Of a stretch of DNA of 64,000 nucleotides, positions 8,911-19,031 are shown one piece after another. The translations under genes and the position numbers were made by a program. Position 1 is the stretch's first letter. Every line of letters begins with the position of its first letter. Origin of the DNA: Methanobacteriota archaeon (lineage in GTDB: Archaea; Methanobacteriota; Methanobacteria; Methanobacteriales; Methanobacteriaceae); the NCBI GenBank assembly GCA_029556335.1, contig JAKQFA010000030.1:124001-188000 (forward strand), read 5' to 3'. Below the pieces are notes generated by a model that saw nothing but the letters and a program-made list of their open reading frames with translations, did not search any database and was not told the origin of the DNA.

Positions 8911-9798
8911 TTAGGCTTCCCAGGGGATATGGTGCTTTTCAAATTGTTTCTCCAGAACTACAACCAGGACAAAGCCAATTATTGCCGCAATCAACACTGG
9001 CCATGGAGAATCCATGGTGGCGCTGATCTTACTGTAGGGCAGGCGCAAAGTTCCAATCATCAGACCAACCAGGAATGCCATGGTAATGGACTTATGGTGA
9101 TCTAACAGGTAGTCCAGGAGCCGGGAAAAGGAGAGAATACCTATCAAAGCCCCCAGTATGAAAACAATTATCTCCACAATTTTCAACTCATTCAGGGCAT
9201 TGAGCATGTACTCATATTGATTTAAAAGTAGTAAGATAAATGCCCCTGAAATACCAGGGAGGATCATGGCACAGATAGCCACCACACCGGAAAGAAAGAT
9301 TATTGGTAAAGTGTGGTTGGCCTGAATAGGGTTCAGGCCCACAAAGAGTATGGCAAACACCAGCCCCACCACCAGGAAGGTGAGGTTCTTCAAGTTCAGT
9401 TCATCCACATGTTTGTAAACAAAACCAGCAGAAGCCAGTATAAGGCCAAAGAAGAAGGCGTAGGTGGGGGCTGTGTACACCGTGAGCAACATGGTCATGA
9501 CCTTGGACATGGTTAAAACTGCCAGGCCGATACCTGCCAGTAGTGGTATGAATAAGTTGAAATCCCACTTCTTCAACTCCAAACGGGATTTAGCCCACTC
9601 CCCCTCTAAGGCATAAAATAGGAAGGTGAGGTTGATCTGGCTAATGGCATGAATAAGTCTCTGATAAATTCCGGTGATAAGGGCCATGGTGCCTCCGGAT
9701 ACTCCAGGTATCACATCGGCGGTTCCCATTAGAAGTCCCCTCAGAAATATCAGCAAGGTTTCTCTGTAAATCCTGATTTTTCGCATTTTTCTAACCAT
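8911..9798 (-). CDS. DUF368-family membrane protein (candidate polyprenyl-phosphate translocase)
   Basis: This 295-residue protein has about eight hydrophobic segments and the DUF368 N-terminal signature GLLMGTADVIPGVSGGTMAL, repeated in inverted-topology style at ICAMILPGISGAFILLLL. Bacterial DUF368 proteins (PopT) have been reported to return undecaprenyl phosphate across the membrane. Here the lipid would be the carrier for pseudomurein or surface-glycan precursors; that step is inference. The divergent neighbour is a DedA protein, another family with the same proposed activity. An alternative ATG at 9786 is possible. Confidence 0.88.
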   Translation of the reverse strand: MVRKMRKIRIYRETLLIFLRGLLMGTADVIPGVSGGTMALITGIYQRLIHAISQINLTFLFYALEGEWAKSRLELKKWDFNLFIPLLAGIGLAVLTMSKVMTMLLTVYTAPTYAFFFGLILASAGFVYKHVDELNLKNLTFLVVGLVFAILFVGLNPIQANHTLPIIFLSGVVAICAMILPGISGAFILLLLNQYEYMLNALNELKIVEIIVFILGALIGILSFSRLLDYLLDHHKSITMAFLVGLMIGTLRLPYSKISATMDSPWPVLIAAIIGFVLVVVLEKQFEKHHIPWEA

Positions 9799-9921
9799 CC
9801 TATAATTAATGTGAAATTCCCATGAAGTAATAGGCCACAGCTAAGAATCAAGTCAGCAGATAGTATTAAGTAGATAAATCATAGGAGCTTATATAACTAT
9901 TTCTAAAGGAGTTTTTTTTAC

Positions 9922-10539
9922 ATGTTCAGTGTTGTGGAGTACGTTAGTAACCTGGTGATCCATCTCATCGAATCCCTTGGTTACTGGGGTGTTTTTTTGG
10001 GAATGACCATTGAAAGTGCCTGCATACCACTCCCCAGTGAAGTTATCATGCCTTTCGCCGGATTTGTGGCCTGGGAGGGACAGTTGACCCTGTGGGGCAT
10101 CATCCTGGTGGGAGCCTTCGGGAACTTGGTGGGCTCTCTGGTTGCCTACTTCGTGGGTTGGTGGGGTGGGAGGCCTTTTCTGGAACAGTACGGGAAGTAC
10201 GTGCTCATCAGTCACCGTAGATTAAACCTGGCTGAGGAATGGTTCGGCAAGTATGGGCACGAAGCAGTGCTCATCAGCCGGATGCTGCCGATTATTCGTA
10301 CCTTCATCTCTCTACCCGCCGGGATCGCCCATATGAACCTGAAGAAATTCATTCTCTACACCTTCCTAGGCTCCCTACCCTGGTGCTTTGCCCTGGGCTA
10401 TCTTGGATTTCTCTTAGGCCCTAACTGGGCCACACTGCAAGAGTACTGGCACTACCTGGACATATTAGTGGTGGTGGGGGCAGTGGCCTTTCTGGCTTAT
10501 CTGCTTCATCGCCACCATGGTAAAAGTCACCTGGAGTGA
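9922..10539 (+). CDS. DedA-family membrane protein
   Basis: This 205-residue multi-pass protein has the DedA/SNARE-associated hallmarks: ESACIPLPSEVIMPFAGF near the N-terminus, GNLVGSLVAYFVG, and the conserved basic stretch ISRMLPIIRTFISLPAG. Bacterial DedA members (such as UptA) have been reported to move polyprenyl phosphate or phospholipids across the membrane, proton-coupled. AAAGGAG precedes the ATG. It is transcribed away from the DUF368 gene across 123 bases. Confidence 0.9.
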   Translation: MFSVVEYVSNLVIHLIESLGYWGVFLGMTIESACIPLPSEVIMPFAGFVAWEGQLTLWGIILVGAFGNLVGSLVAYFVGWWGGRPFLEQYGKYVLISHRRLNLAEEWFGKYGHEAVLISRMLPIIRTFISLPAGIAHMNLKKFILYTFLGSLPWCFALGYLGFLLGPNWATLQEYWHYLDILVVVGAVAFLAYLLHRHHGKSHLE

Positions 10540-10616
10540 TATCCTTTTATACATTAGTTTTATATATCAATACAACCAACAATATGCCCCATACCCCATC
10601 GAGGTGTTCCTAAAAT

Positions 10617-11576
10617 ATGAGAAGATTCATGCTTACTTTAAGGCTATGGTTAGCCACCATTATCCTATTCGGTATATTGTACGCTATAATAGGCATAATC
10701 AGTACCTACTTCGGCATTTCCAGCCCCCTATTCTTCGCCATCCTGGCCTTGGTAGTGGTCCTGGGCCAGTACCTCCTGGGGCCCAAGATGGTGGAGGCAG
10801 TGATGCACGTGCACTACGTATCCCCTCAGGAAGCCCCTCAGCTTCACGCCATGGTGGAGGAACTGGCCATGAACGCCAACATCCCTACACCCAAGGTAGG
10901 TATCGCAGAAGTGAACATCCCCAACGCCTTTGCCTTTGGAAGAAGCAAAAAAGACGGCAGGGTCTGTGTAACCCGGGGGGTTTTAAATCTACTGGATGAG
11001 GAGGAACTTAAAGCTGTGCTGGGACACGAGATCAGCCACATCCGCCACCAGGATATGGTGGTGATGACCCTCATAAGTGTGGTGCCCCTTATCTGCTACT
11101 ACATATTCATCAGCACCATCTTCAGTAAAGGAGACAGTGACAGTGGAGCCGGTATAATCGGATTGGTGGCCCTGGCAGGGTACATTCTGGGTAACCTCCT
11201 GGTGTTGTTCATATCCCGGGTCCGGGAATATTACGCTGACCAAGGAAGTGTGGAAATCGGAGGAAAACCCCATAAACTTGCTAGCGCACTCTATAAACTG
11301 GTGTACGGAAGTGCCAATATTGATAAAGACCAGATAAAAGAGGTGGAAGGGATTAAGGCCTTCTTCGTCAATGACATCTCTGATGCCCGTAGTGAGGTAT
11401 CTAACCTGCGCCAACTGGACCACGACTTGGACGGTGTTATCAGCCAGGAGGAACTGGCCAGGCTGAGAGACACCCCCATCCGGATTGACACTGGCAGTAA
11501 GATCATGGAGCTCCTATCCACCCATCCCAACATGGTGAAACGAATTAAGAGGCTGTCTGAAATGGAGTCATCCTAA
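10617..11576 (+). CDS. htpX: HtpX-family zinc metalloprotease with an EF-hand loop
   Basis: This 319-residue membrane protease has two N-terminal transmembrane segments, the catalytic zinc motif HEISH at residues 137-141, two more membrane segments and the downstream glutamate region VREYYADQGSVEIG. HtpX proteins degrade damaged membrane proteins under stress. Unusually, residues 268-279 read DHDLDGVISQEE, a textbook EF-hand calcium loop with acidic residues at positions 1, 3, 5 and 12 and Gly at 6. GAGGTG precedes the ATG by 10 bases. Confidence 0.93.
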   Translation: MRRFMLTLRLWLATIILFGILYAIIGIISTYFGISSPLFFAILALVVVLGQYLLGPKMVEAVMHVHYVSPQEAPQLHAMVEELAMNANIPTPKVGIAEVNIPNAFAFGRSKKDGRVCVTRGVLNLLDEEELKAVLGHEISHIRHQDMVVMTLISVVPLICYYIFISTIFSKGDSDSGAGIIGLVALAGYILGNLLVLFISRVREYYADQGSVEIGGKPHKLASALYKLVYGSANIDKDQIKEVEGIKAFFVNDISDARSEVSNLRQLDHDLDGVISQEELARLRDTPIRIDTGSKIMELLSTHPNMVKRIKRLSEMESS

Positions 11577-11755
11577 CTTGTAGGGTCTTAGATCCAATCT
11601 TTTTGTGAGGGATAACCTCAACACAGGAAAATATCGGTAACTATGTCTTCTTTCAAGAAGAAAAAAATGAGGGACTAGATTTATAACTATTTTTTCATAG
11701 AGTTAAAAAAATAATGTTCACCTTCTTTTTGTCCCCAAATAATCATAGCTAGGGG

Positions 11756-12403
11756 TCAGTAGACTTTCACCACCCCTACCACATTCTTTTTAGGAAGCCA
11801 AGCATCCAGGGGTGTTTTTTCTATGGTTACCACTTCTTCCATCCCATTCACCATCCTGGTTTCGGTGCCTATGATCTCAGTCTGACGGTTGTCACTCTTG
11901 AGATAAACCTGGTCACCATCTATCTGGGCCACCCTCTTCACTATAAGACCGTATTCGGGATGGACAGCCACCACAAGGTCGTTAACTTGGAATTTGTCCG
12001 TTTTTAGTACGATTATATCCTGATTATCCTGCAGGGTGGGTATCATAGATGTTCCCCTTACCGTGGCTGGCATGGGCAGCTGGTTTTCTCCGAACTGGGA
12101 TATCAGAGTTACCTGGGCAGTGTAGCCATGGCTTTTGGCTATGTTCTCCATGTCTACTTTGATGCTCTCCACGGTGCTGGTTTCATCCTGGACATCTTCC
12201 AAGGCTTTATCCTTCATCTGGGTTATCATGTCCTCAGGCACGTTTCCCAGGGGCAGGGGCTGTGTGGATCCCTTAACAGTAACATCAGTACCATTGGTTT
12301 CCACCACTATCTTTACACTGGTGCTGGATGTAGCCCAGTAGGCCGTGCCCACCAGTAACAATAGCACCAAAATCCCAACAATGAGCCATGTCCTTGATCT
12401 CAA
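11756..12403 (-). CDS. Membrane-anchored S26-type signal peptidase-like protein
   Basis: About 215 residues: one N-terminal membrane anchor (LIVGILVLLLLVGTAYW), an extracellular region of ~100 residues, then a peptidase S26/S24 core. The catalytic serine motif is GTSMIPTL, followed by IVLKTDKFQVNDLVVA and the candidate general-base lysine region GLIVKRVAQIDGD. The long spacer between anchor and catalytic serine is not seen in the housekeeping signal peptidase, so the substrate may be specialised. The TTG at 12403 follows AAAGGTGAT; a GTG at 12412 is the alternative. It directly follows aroD. Confidence 0.8.
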   Translation of the reverse strand: MRSRTWLIVGILVLLLLVGTAYWATSSTSVKIVVETNGTDVTVKGSTQPLPLGNVPEDMITQMKDKALEDVQDETSTVESIKVDMENIAKSHGYTAQVTLISQFGENQLPMPATVRGTSMIPTLQDNQDIIVLKTDKFQVNDLVVAVHPEYGLIVKRVAQIDGDQVYLKSDNRQTEIIGTETRMVNGMEEVVTIEKTPLDAWLPKKNVVGVVKVY

Positions 12404-12415
12404 ATATATCACCTT

Positions 12416-13123
12416 TTAATTTATGAATACGTCTAAAATATCACGGGTAGTTTTTATATCCAGTTGTCCAGGAGCTACTTCACCATCTAAGGATGCATAG
12501 GTTATTGGTGAACCGAAAAGGGGAGCTGCTATACGGGTATAGCTTCCGAGTTTTCCCATGGAGATGGCGATGGTGTTCCTACACCGGGATATCAGTTCCA
12601 GAACAAGGAGGGTGTCCTGCATATTCCGGGGCATCACAGCCAGCTTGGCCAAGTCCCCCTCTGCTGTGGCTTTCCTGGCAATCCTGATAAGTTCATCCTG
12701 GGGGGGTGTTTCCTGGAAGTTGTGGTAGGATATTATGGTGGACCGGGCAGTTTCTCTAATTTCGGATTTATATTTGTCCCGGGTCTGTAGTTCCACATCA
12801 ACGTAATCCGCCCACTCCGTAGCTGCAAGTAGTGCATCTATTCTTTCCGTTTCTGACCCCTGGAAGAAGCCACCCTCCTCCTTCATACGGTTGGTGGCGA
12901 TTAGGGGATGGGGAATCTGTTTCAAGATATTCCTAACCAACTCTGGATCCAGGTGAGTAAGTGCGTCTAAACGTATTTCCAAAAGATCCGCCCCACATTT
13001 AATGGCAGTGGCTGCGGACTTAATCACATCTTCACCATTTTCTTGGAGTATCGAGGCACATACTTGTCCCTGTTTTCTTTGAAAACCCCTGACTACTACC
13101 TTTCTTTTATTCATGATGGGCAT
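12416..13123 (-). CDS. aroD: 3-dehydroquinate dehydratase, type I
   Basis: This 235-residue enzyme catalyses the third step of the shikimate pathway. It shows the type I TIM-barrel signatures LLEIRLDAL, an ATNRMKEEGG strand, the SYHNFQETP segment and the Schiff-base lysine in GDLAKLAVMP. The ATG at 13114 (MNKRKVVV) may be the true start, since AGGATG precedes it well. The downstream S26-type peptidase gene begins within a few bases of the stop. The other shikimate gene here, aroE, is about 5 kb away on the same strand. Confidence 0.93.
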   Translation of the reverse strand: MPIMNKRKVVVRGFQRKQGQVCASILQENGEDVIKSAATAIKCGADLLEIRLDALTHLDPELVRNILKQIPHPLIATNRMKEEGGFFQGSETERIDALLAATEWADYVDVELQTRDKYKSEIRETARSTIISYHNFQETPPQDELIRIARKATAEGDLAKLAVMPRNMQDTLLVLELISRCRNTIAISMGKLGSYTRIAAPLFGSPITYASLDGEVAPGQLDIKTTRDILDVFIN

Positions 13124-13326
13124 CCTAGGTTAATTTCTACCTCTTAATATCTTTGTTGGAGGGAATAATTATAATTACTAAACTAAAAACTATCTACCAT
13201 CCCTAGTGAAAATCTATAAGAGCCTAACCTTAACATATTCCTAAAGAGATGACAAATTATCCTACTTATGCTTTATGAAAAATACCCCCATTTCTATAAA
13301 CCATGGGAGAGGAGACAGGTGATAAT

Positions 13327-14055
13327 TTGAAATTAACTTCCATTGGTGCCGATATTTCCCGAAACGATGTGCACTGCAGTCTGGAACTGGTTGAAAAAAT
13401 TGAAAGGGATATACCCCAATTGATCTTGGCTGGCGCCCAAAAAGCCGCCTTGACCAATGTAACCGGGGATGACTTGGTCATCAGTGCCTTTCTAGAGGAT
13501 GAAAATCTGGAAAAAGTAAACCAGGCCATAGTGGAGATTTTGAAGAAAAATGCCGAAGACTGGGGAGATATCCATGGTATATCCCCCACACCAGAAGGGG
13601 CAGGAGAGGGCATATCATACGCTGAAGCCATGGTAAGAGATGGCCGATTTCCAGATGCTGTTATCTTATCCTTTGATACCTATGGTGGTGAATCCTTCGT
13701 GCACCATGTGGCCGAGTCCGCCATGAATGCCGCGGCAGGCATGGAAGGTGTGACCGACATTGGAGGTAGCAGTGCGGATGGAGTCAGAAATATACCTGGA
13801 GTGGGTTACGTTTCTGATATGACCGACGATCCAGTGGTGGCTGTGACCGTGGAAGACTTGGAGAGTATTGGAGCAATAGCCGGAGCCATGGTAGGTGCGG
13901 CTCTGGGAAATAAGAATGTGTACATGGTGAAAAGAGGTTCACCCTCCTATGTCATCCCAGGAAGTGTGATTCTGTCAGTCAGCGCCTACATGAACGGTAA
14001 CGTCATGGATCTGGCCGGACCCTTATCCCAGCGTATGAGAATATTGAAGGTGTGA
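13327..14055 (+). CDS. Conserved methanogen protein of unknown function
   Basis: About 242 residues, glycine- and alanine-rich in the second half (DIGGSSADGVRNIPGVGYVS, AIAGAMVGAALGNKN). The N-terminal part reads TSIGADISRNDVHCSLELVE. The TTG at 13327 is chosen because AGGTGATAA precedes it directly; the ATG at 13303 lacks a ribosome-binding site. The gene is followed by sucD and hmgA on the same strand. I do not recognise a characterised family; no transmembrane segment or catalytic motif is obvious. Confidence 0.8.
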   Translation: MKLTSIGADISRNDVHCSLELVEKIERDIPQLILAGAQKAALTNVTGDDLVISAFLEDENLEKVNQAIVEILKKNAEDWGDIHGISPTPEGAGEGISYAEAMVRDGRFPDAVILSFDTYGGESFVHHVAESAMNAAAGMEGVTDIGGSSADGVRNIPGVGYVSDMTDDPVVAVTVEDLESIGAIAGAMVGAALGNKNVYMVKRGSPSYVIPGSVILSVSAYMNGNVMDLAGPLSQRMRILKV

Positions 14056-14117
14056 ATGGAGTGGGCTGGTAAGAAAGATTAACAAAAACTACGTTTATTG
14101 ATGGAAGGTGTTATAGA

Positions 14118-14987
14118 GTGATAATTCTCGATGAAAATACGAAGTGTGTGGTGCAGGGTATAACTGGAAAACAGGGTTCCTTCCACACCCAGAGCATGCT
14201 GGAATACGGTACCAACATCGTGGCTGGAACTTCCCCGGGTAAAGGTGGCCAGAACTTCCAGGGCGTACCTGTATACAACTCCATAGAGGAAACCCTGGAG
14301 GAAACAGAGGTTAACGCCTCCGTAATATTCATTCCCGCGCCATTCGCCAAGGACGCGGCCTTTGAAGCCCTCTCACAGTTGGACACTGTGGTGGTGATCA
14401 CCGAACACATCCCCATCCACGACACCCTGGAAATTGTGGCCTACGCCCGTGAAAACAATAAAATCCTAATAGGCCCTAACACTCCCGGGATTATCACCCC
14501 TGGTATTGGTAAACTGGGCATCATGCCTGCTCACATCTTCAATCCAGGTGATGTGGGTATAGTGTCTCGCAGTGGCACCCTCACCTACGAGGTGGCCAGT
14601 CAGATCACCCAGGCCGGGATGGGCCAGAGCACCTGTCTGGGTATTGGCGGCGACCCAGTGGTAGGACTGGATTACAGCGACATCCTCCAGAGGTTCCAGG
14701 ATGACCCTGAAACCCGGGCCATGGTCATGATCGGAGAGATCGGGGGTAATGCTGAAGAGAAGGCAGCGGAGTTCATAGCCGCCAACATCGACAAACCAGT
14801 GGTGGCCTACATCGCAGGGGTTACTGCTCCCCCAGGTAAGAGAATGGGGCACGCCGGGGCCATCATCGAGGGTGACAGTGGAACTGCTCAGAGTAAAAAA
14901 ACCGCCCTGGAGAATGCAGGTGTGAAAGTGGCTGACCGGCCCTCCCAGATATCGGAGCTGATTAAGAAACTTTATAAATCATCTTAA
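14118..14987 (+). CDS. sucD: Succinyl-CoA synthetase (ADP-forming), alpha subunit
   Basis: This 289-residue CoA-ligase alpha subunit has the CoA-binding Rossmann start [20 protein letters not shown], the [11 protein letters not shown] loop and the phosphohistidine motif [10 protein letters not shown]. In methanogens it serves the incomplete reductive TCA branch by making succinyl-CoA. The GTG at 14118 follows GGTG by seven bases. The beta subunit gene is not in this window, so the subunits are encoded at separate loci. Confidence 0.95.
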   Translation: MIILDENTKCVVQGITGKQGSFHTQSMLEYGTNIVAGTSPGKGGQNFQGVPVYNSIEETLEETEVNASVIFIPAPFAKDAAFEALSQLDTVVVITEHIPIHDTLEIVAYARENNKILIGPNTPGIITPGIGKLGIMPAHIFNPGDVGIVSRSGTLTYEVASQITQAGMGQSTCLGIGGDPVVGLDYSDILQRFQDDPETRAMVMIGEIGGNAEEKAAEFIAANIDKPVVAYIAGVTAPPGKRMGHAGAIIEGDSGTAQSKKTALENAGVKVADRPSQISELIKKLYKSS

Positions 14988-15004
14988 TATTAAAAGTGAG
15001 TCTT

Positions 15005-16213
<1,209 letters not shown>

Positions 16214-16250
16214 GGAGCTATTTTTTTCTTACAAGGGGAGAACATCTACA

Positions 16251-16829
16251 ATGGATATACGGGAATTCATAACCGAATACTTTAAAATGAGTCGTTACGT
16301 GGCCCTGGGAACTATGGACGGAATTCTAGCTGTTATGGGAGTAATCCTGGCTGCCAGTGGGGTGGCTGGGATTGCTGGCTCCGATATACCCAACTATGTC
16401 ATTGGATTAACTGGTTTAAGTGGGGGTCTTGCCCTGGCCATGTCCAATGCCTTCGGATCATTCATTGGAGAACGGGCCGAAGAAGTGAGGACCATCAGGG
16501 AACTGGAGCAGAAGATGATGCTGGAGGAGGGTAAGCTGGATGACACCCACATCCACCAGAAGGCCAAAAAGCGCATCTTCATGAGCATGGTCACCCACGG
16601 CTTTTCCAGCTTCACTGGTTCCTTTGTGCCGGTGTTGCCATTTCTACTTCTTTCAAACCGATTTTCAGCAACGATATGGACTATAGTCCTCTGCTTTATG
16701 GCGCTGGTGCTTCTGGGGATCTACCTGGGCAGGGTGGCCCGGGAGAGTCTACTGAAAACCAGTGTAGAAATCATCATCATTGGAGTTGTAATCAGCGTGA
16801 TCAGTTTCCTCATCGGTGGCAGCCACTGA
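16251..16829 (+). CDS. VIT1/CCC1-like membrane transporter
   Basis: The protein has 192 residues and about five membrane segments. The first contains the family motif ALGTMDGILAVMGVILAAS; an AMSNAFGSFIGERAEE segment resembles the metal-binding and gating region of vacuolar iron transporter-like proteins. This would make it a Fe2+/Mn2+ exporter or store-loader, but the ion is not proven. The ATG at 16251 follows GGGGAG; an upstream open frame reaching into hmgA is not used. It lies 37 bases after hmgA. Confidence 0.75.
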   Translation: MDIREFITEYFKMSRYVALGTMDGILAVMGVILAASGVAGIAGSDIPNYVIGLTGLSGGLALAMSNAFGSFIGERAEEVRTIRELEQKMMLEEGKLDDTHIHQKAKKRIFMSMVTHGFSSFTGSFVPVLPFLLLSNRFSATIWTIVLCFMALVLLGIYLGRVARESLLKTSVEIIIIGVVISVISFLIGGSH

Positions 16830-16863
16830 AAAAAAAGAATATGGTGGTGATCTCTGATTCTAC

Positions 16864-17712
16864 CTAAAATACAAGTTCTATCCCGTACACCCTCTCCACG
16901 TTCTCCACATGGATGCGGTGTACATCATCTTCACTTATTAAGCCGGCGTTAAAGAGTTTGCGAGTTCTTCTTGGCACGGTTTTCGGCCCTAAAACTGCCC
17001 CCGGCCGGGATAAATCATCCAGGTAATCGGTTTCCATGAGAAAATTAGTTCCTTTTTTAAGTCCCGCCTGGATCACATCTCCACTGGATATCAAGGACGG
17101 TGTTAGTCCATGGTTTTCTTCCTGCAACACTAGGGGTCCGGAGAAGTGTTTGATGACTTTTTCCCGTTTCAAACCCGCCTGGTCGGCTAGTTGTGCAAAT
17201 TCCAGAAACTCATCGGGCCCCGCACTTTCGGTGTGAAGCTGCACTGGACAATCAGCCTCCTTGGCCAGTTCCATGGCATAAAGGAGCAGCCTGTTGTGGA
17301 TCTCCATCTCTTTGGGGGTGATCTCGTAGTGGGGGCGTCCCACTTCGCCTATGGCCACGGCCTGGCCCTCCAGCACCATTTCTTGGGCGGTTTCCAGGGC
17401 CCCCCGCATCAACTCTTCACCCTCCTCCAGGGTGGTTCCTTCTCGTACTAGGCGGCTGAGCTCCGCAGGATGGGAGCCCACCACTGCAAAGGCTTGGACC
17501 TCGGTTTCCCGGTTTATTTCCTCCACGTAGCCCACCACCAGCTCCATGGCCCTTTTAAAGTCACAATCTTCCCCCACGGTCCAGGTGGGCTTGTTAGGTA
17601 TGATCATGGCGGTGCCACCGGAGCGGTAGAATTTCTGGGCCACAGGAAGCGGCCCCTCACCATTGATGGGATCCACGTGGATGTGGTTATCTGTGGATGG
17701 AATCATCACCAT
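16864..17712 (-). CDS. TatD-like metal-dependent hydrolase
   Basis: This 282-residue amidohydrolase-fold protein begins with the metal-binding DNHIHVDP motif. Further ligands are VGSHPAEL, AIGEVGRPHYE, VQLHTESAG, IKHFSG and METDYLDD, matching the two-metal TatD pattern. TatD proteins are DNases or exonucleases, though the archaeal branch is poorly tested. GGAGGATCTTAA precedes the ATG. A 65-codon frame abuts its start on the same strand. Confidence 0.85.
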   Translation of the reverse strand: MVMIPSTDNHIHVDPINGEGPLPVAQKFYRSGGTAMIIPNKPTWTVGEDCDFKRAMELVVGYVEEINRETEVQAFAVVGSHPAELSRLVREGTTLEEGEELMRGALETAQEMVLEGQAVAIGEVGRPHYEITPKEMEIHNRLLLYAMELAKEADCPVQLHTESAGPDEFLEFAQLADQAGLKREKVIKHFSGPLVLQEENHGLTPSLISSGDVIQAGLKKGTNFLMETDYLDDLSRPGAVLGPKTVPRRTRKLFNAGLISEDDVHRIHVENVERVYGIELVF

Positions 17713-17910
17713 TTAAGATCCTCCCTTTACATCATGACAGTGGTGGTAGCCGTAGAACCATCTAATCGGGAAGGTGAGGAGGTTCCTTAAAAAGGAAGAT
17801 ATAAAGCCTGTGCCCTCCAGGACCTCTCTGGAATGAGATATCAGGGTCTGGGCCGAGTCAATTTCCGGGATCCAGGAAAAATCCAGCATGGCCACTGATA
17901 TACTAAGCAC
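17713..17910 (-). CDS. Small hypothetical protein upstream of the TatD-like gene
   Basis: The 65-codon frame contains DFSWIPEIDSAQTL, then SREVLEGTGFISSFLRNLL and FPIRWFYGYHHCHDV, which looks like real coding sequence. Its TAA directly abuts the TatD-like ATG and overlaps its ribosome-binding site, suggesting translational coupling. The GTG at 17910 is weakly supported, and an internal GTG or ATG (17892 or 17886) may be used. Function not recognised. Confidence 0.45.
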   Translation of the reverse strand: MLSISVAMLDFSWIPEIDSAQTLISHSREVLEGTGFISSFLRNLLTFPIRWFYGYHHCHDVKGGS

Positions 17911-18054
17911 CCCCTATCCGGGTGGATAAGTTTTCCTGCTCTCCTACCTCATATTTCCATTTTACTTCCATCAAATCAGCCCCATTAATGAATTCTAAGC
18001 TATGGTTGGTTTTTGTAAAATTCCACTATTAAAAGGGAGTCTTTCAGAGGGGCA

Positions 18055-18909
18055 CTAAATCTTGCCCAGGATTCTAATCAGGCTCGTTTCAAACACTTCC
18101 ACTGGTGGTGTGACTCCGGTCCAGATGCGGAAGGACTCCATCCCCTGGTATATCAACATCTTCGTGCCGTTTAATGTTCTTGCACCTATTTTTTCTGCTT
18201 CCTTCAGGAGATTGGTCTTCAGTGGGTTGTAGATAAGATCGTTAACCACCAACCCAGGGTGCATTTTTTCAGCCCTAAGCAGTGGGGGCTGGTCCTGGTG
18301 GGGGTGCATACCCACCGAGGTGGTGTTTATAAGGATGTCAGTGGTGGAAAGTTCCACTTCCCCTAGACCGGTGACTTCCGGGGAAAATTCCATTTTACCC
18401 TGAATATCATGGGCCAATTGCACCGCCTTTTCCCGGGTGCGGTTGGCGATGGCCAATTCACCAATTCCATTTAAAATTAGCTGGAAAGCCAGAGCCCGAG
18501 CCGCTCCCCCAGCACCCATAATAACCACTCTCTTATCTTTTACAGGTATTATCTCTTCCAAGGCCCTCACCGCACCTACTCCATCGGTGTTGTAACCTTT
18601 AGCCTTGTTTTTACTGAATTTGATGGTGTTCACAGCCCCGATGAGTTGGGCGGCCTGGTCCACTTCATCCAGGTAGGGCATCACCGCGGTTTTATGGGGT
18701 ATGGTGACGTTCAACCCCTTAAGTTCAAGAGACCGGGCCCCTTCTATGGCACTCTCCAGGTTTTCATCCCTTACATGGAAGGGAACATACACATAATCCA
18801 TCATCAGATGTGTGAATGCCGCGTTGTGCATAGGAGGGGATAGGCTGTGTTCCACAGGGTCGCCTATAATGCCCACCAGGAGGGTTTTGCCGGTAATCAA
18901 TTTAATCAC
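18055..18909 (-). CDS. aroE: Shikimate dehydrogenase
   Basis: This 284-residue enzyme reduces 3-dehydroshikimate with NADPH. It has the substrate-binding start GIIGDPVEHSLSPPMHN, the catalytic lysine in LNVTIPHKTAVMPYLD, the NADPH-binding GAGGAARALAFQL and NRT loop, and the C-terminal NGTKMLIYQGMESFRIW. The start ATG gives the usual family N-terminus. No other gene follows it closely. Confidence 0.96.
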   Translation of the reverse strand: MIKLITGKTLLVGIIGDPVEHSLSPPMHNAAFTHLMMDYVYVPFHVRDENLESAIEGARSLELKGLNVTIPHKTAVMPYLDEVDQAAQLIGAVNTIKFSKNKAKGYNTDGVGAVRALEEIIPVKDKRVVIMGAGGAARALAFQLILNGIGELAIANRTREKAVQLAHDIQGKMEFSPEVTGLGEVELSTTDILINTTSVGMHPHQDQPPLLRAEKMHPGLVVNDLIYNPLKTNLLKEAEKIGARTLNGTKMLIYQGMESFRIWTGVTPPVEVFETSLIRILGKI

Positions 18910-19031
18910 TTACTAATTGTATGGAAGATTATATATTAATGATTTTAGAGATCATTGGATGAGAAGGGTTTAGGTTTTACTAATTACCGAGTTAAGCCGG
19001 CTAGTAATATTAAGTTTAATTGAGGGGTGTT

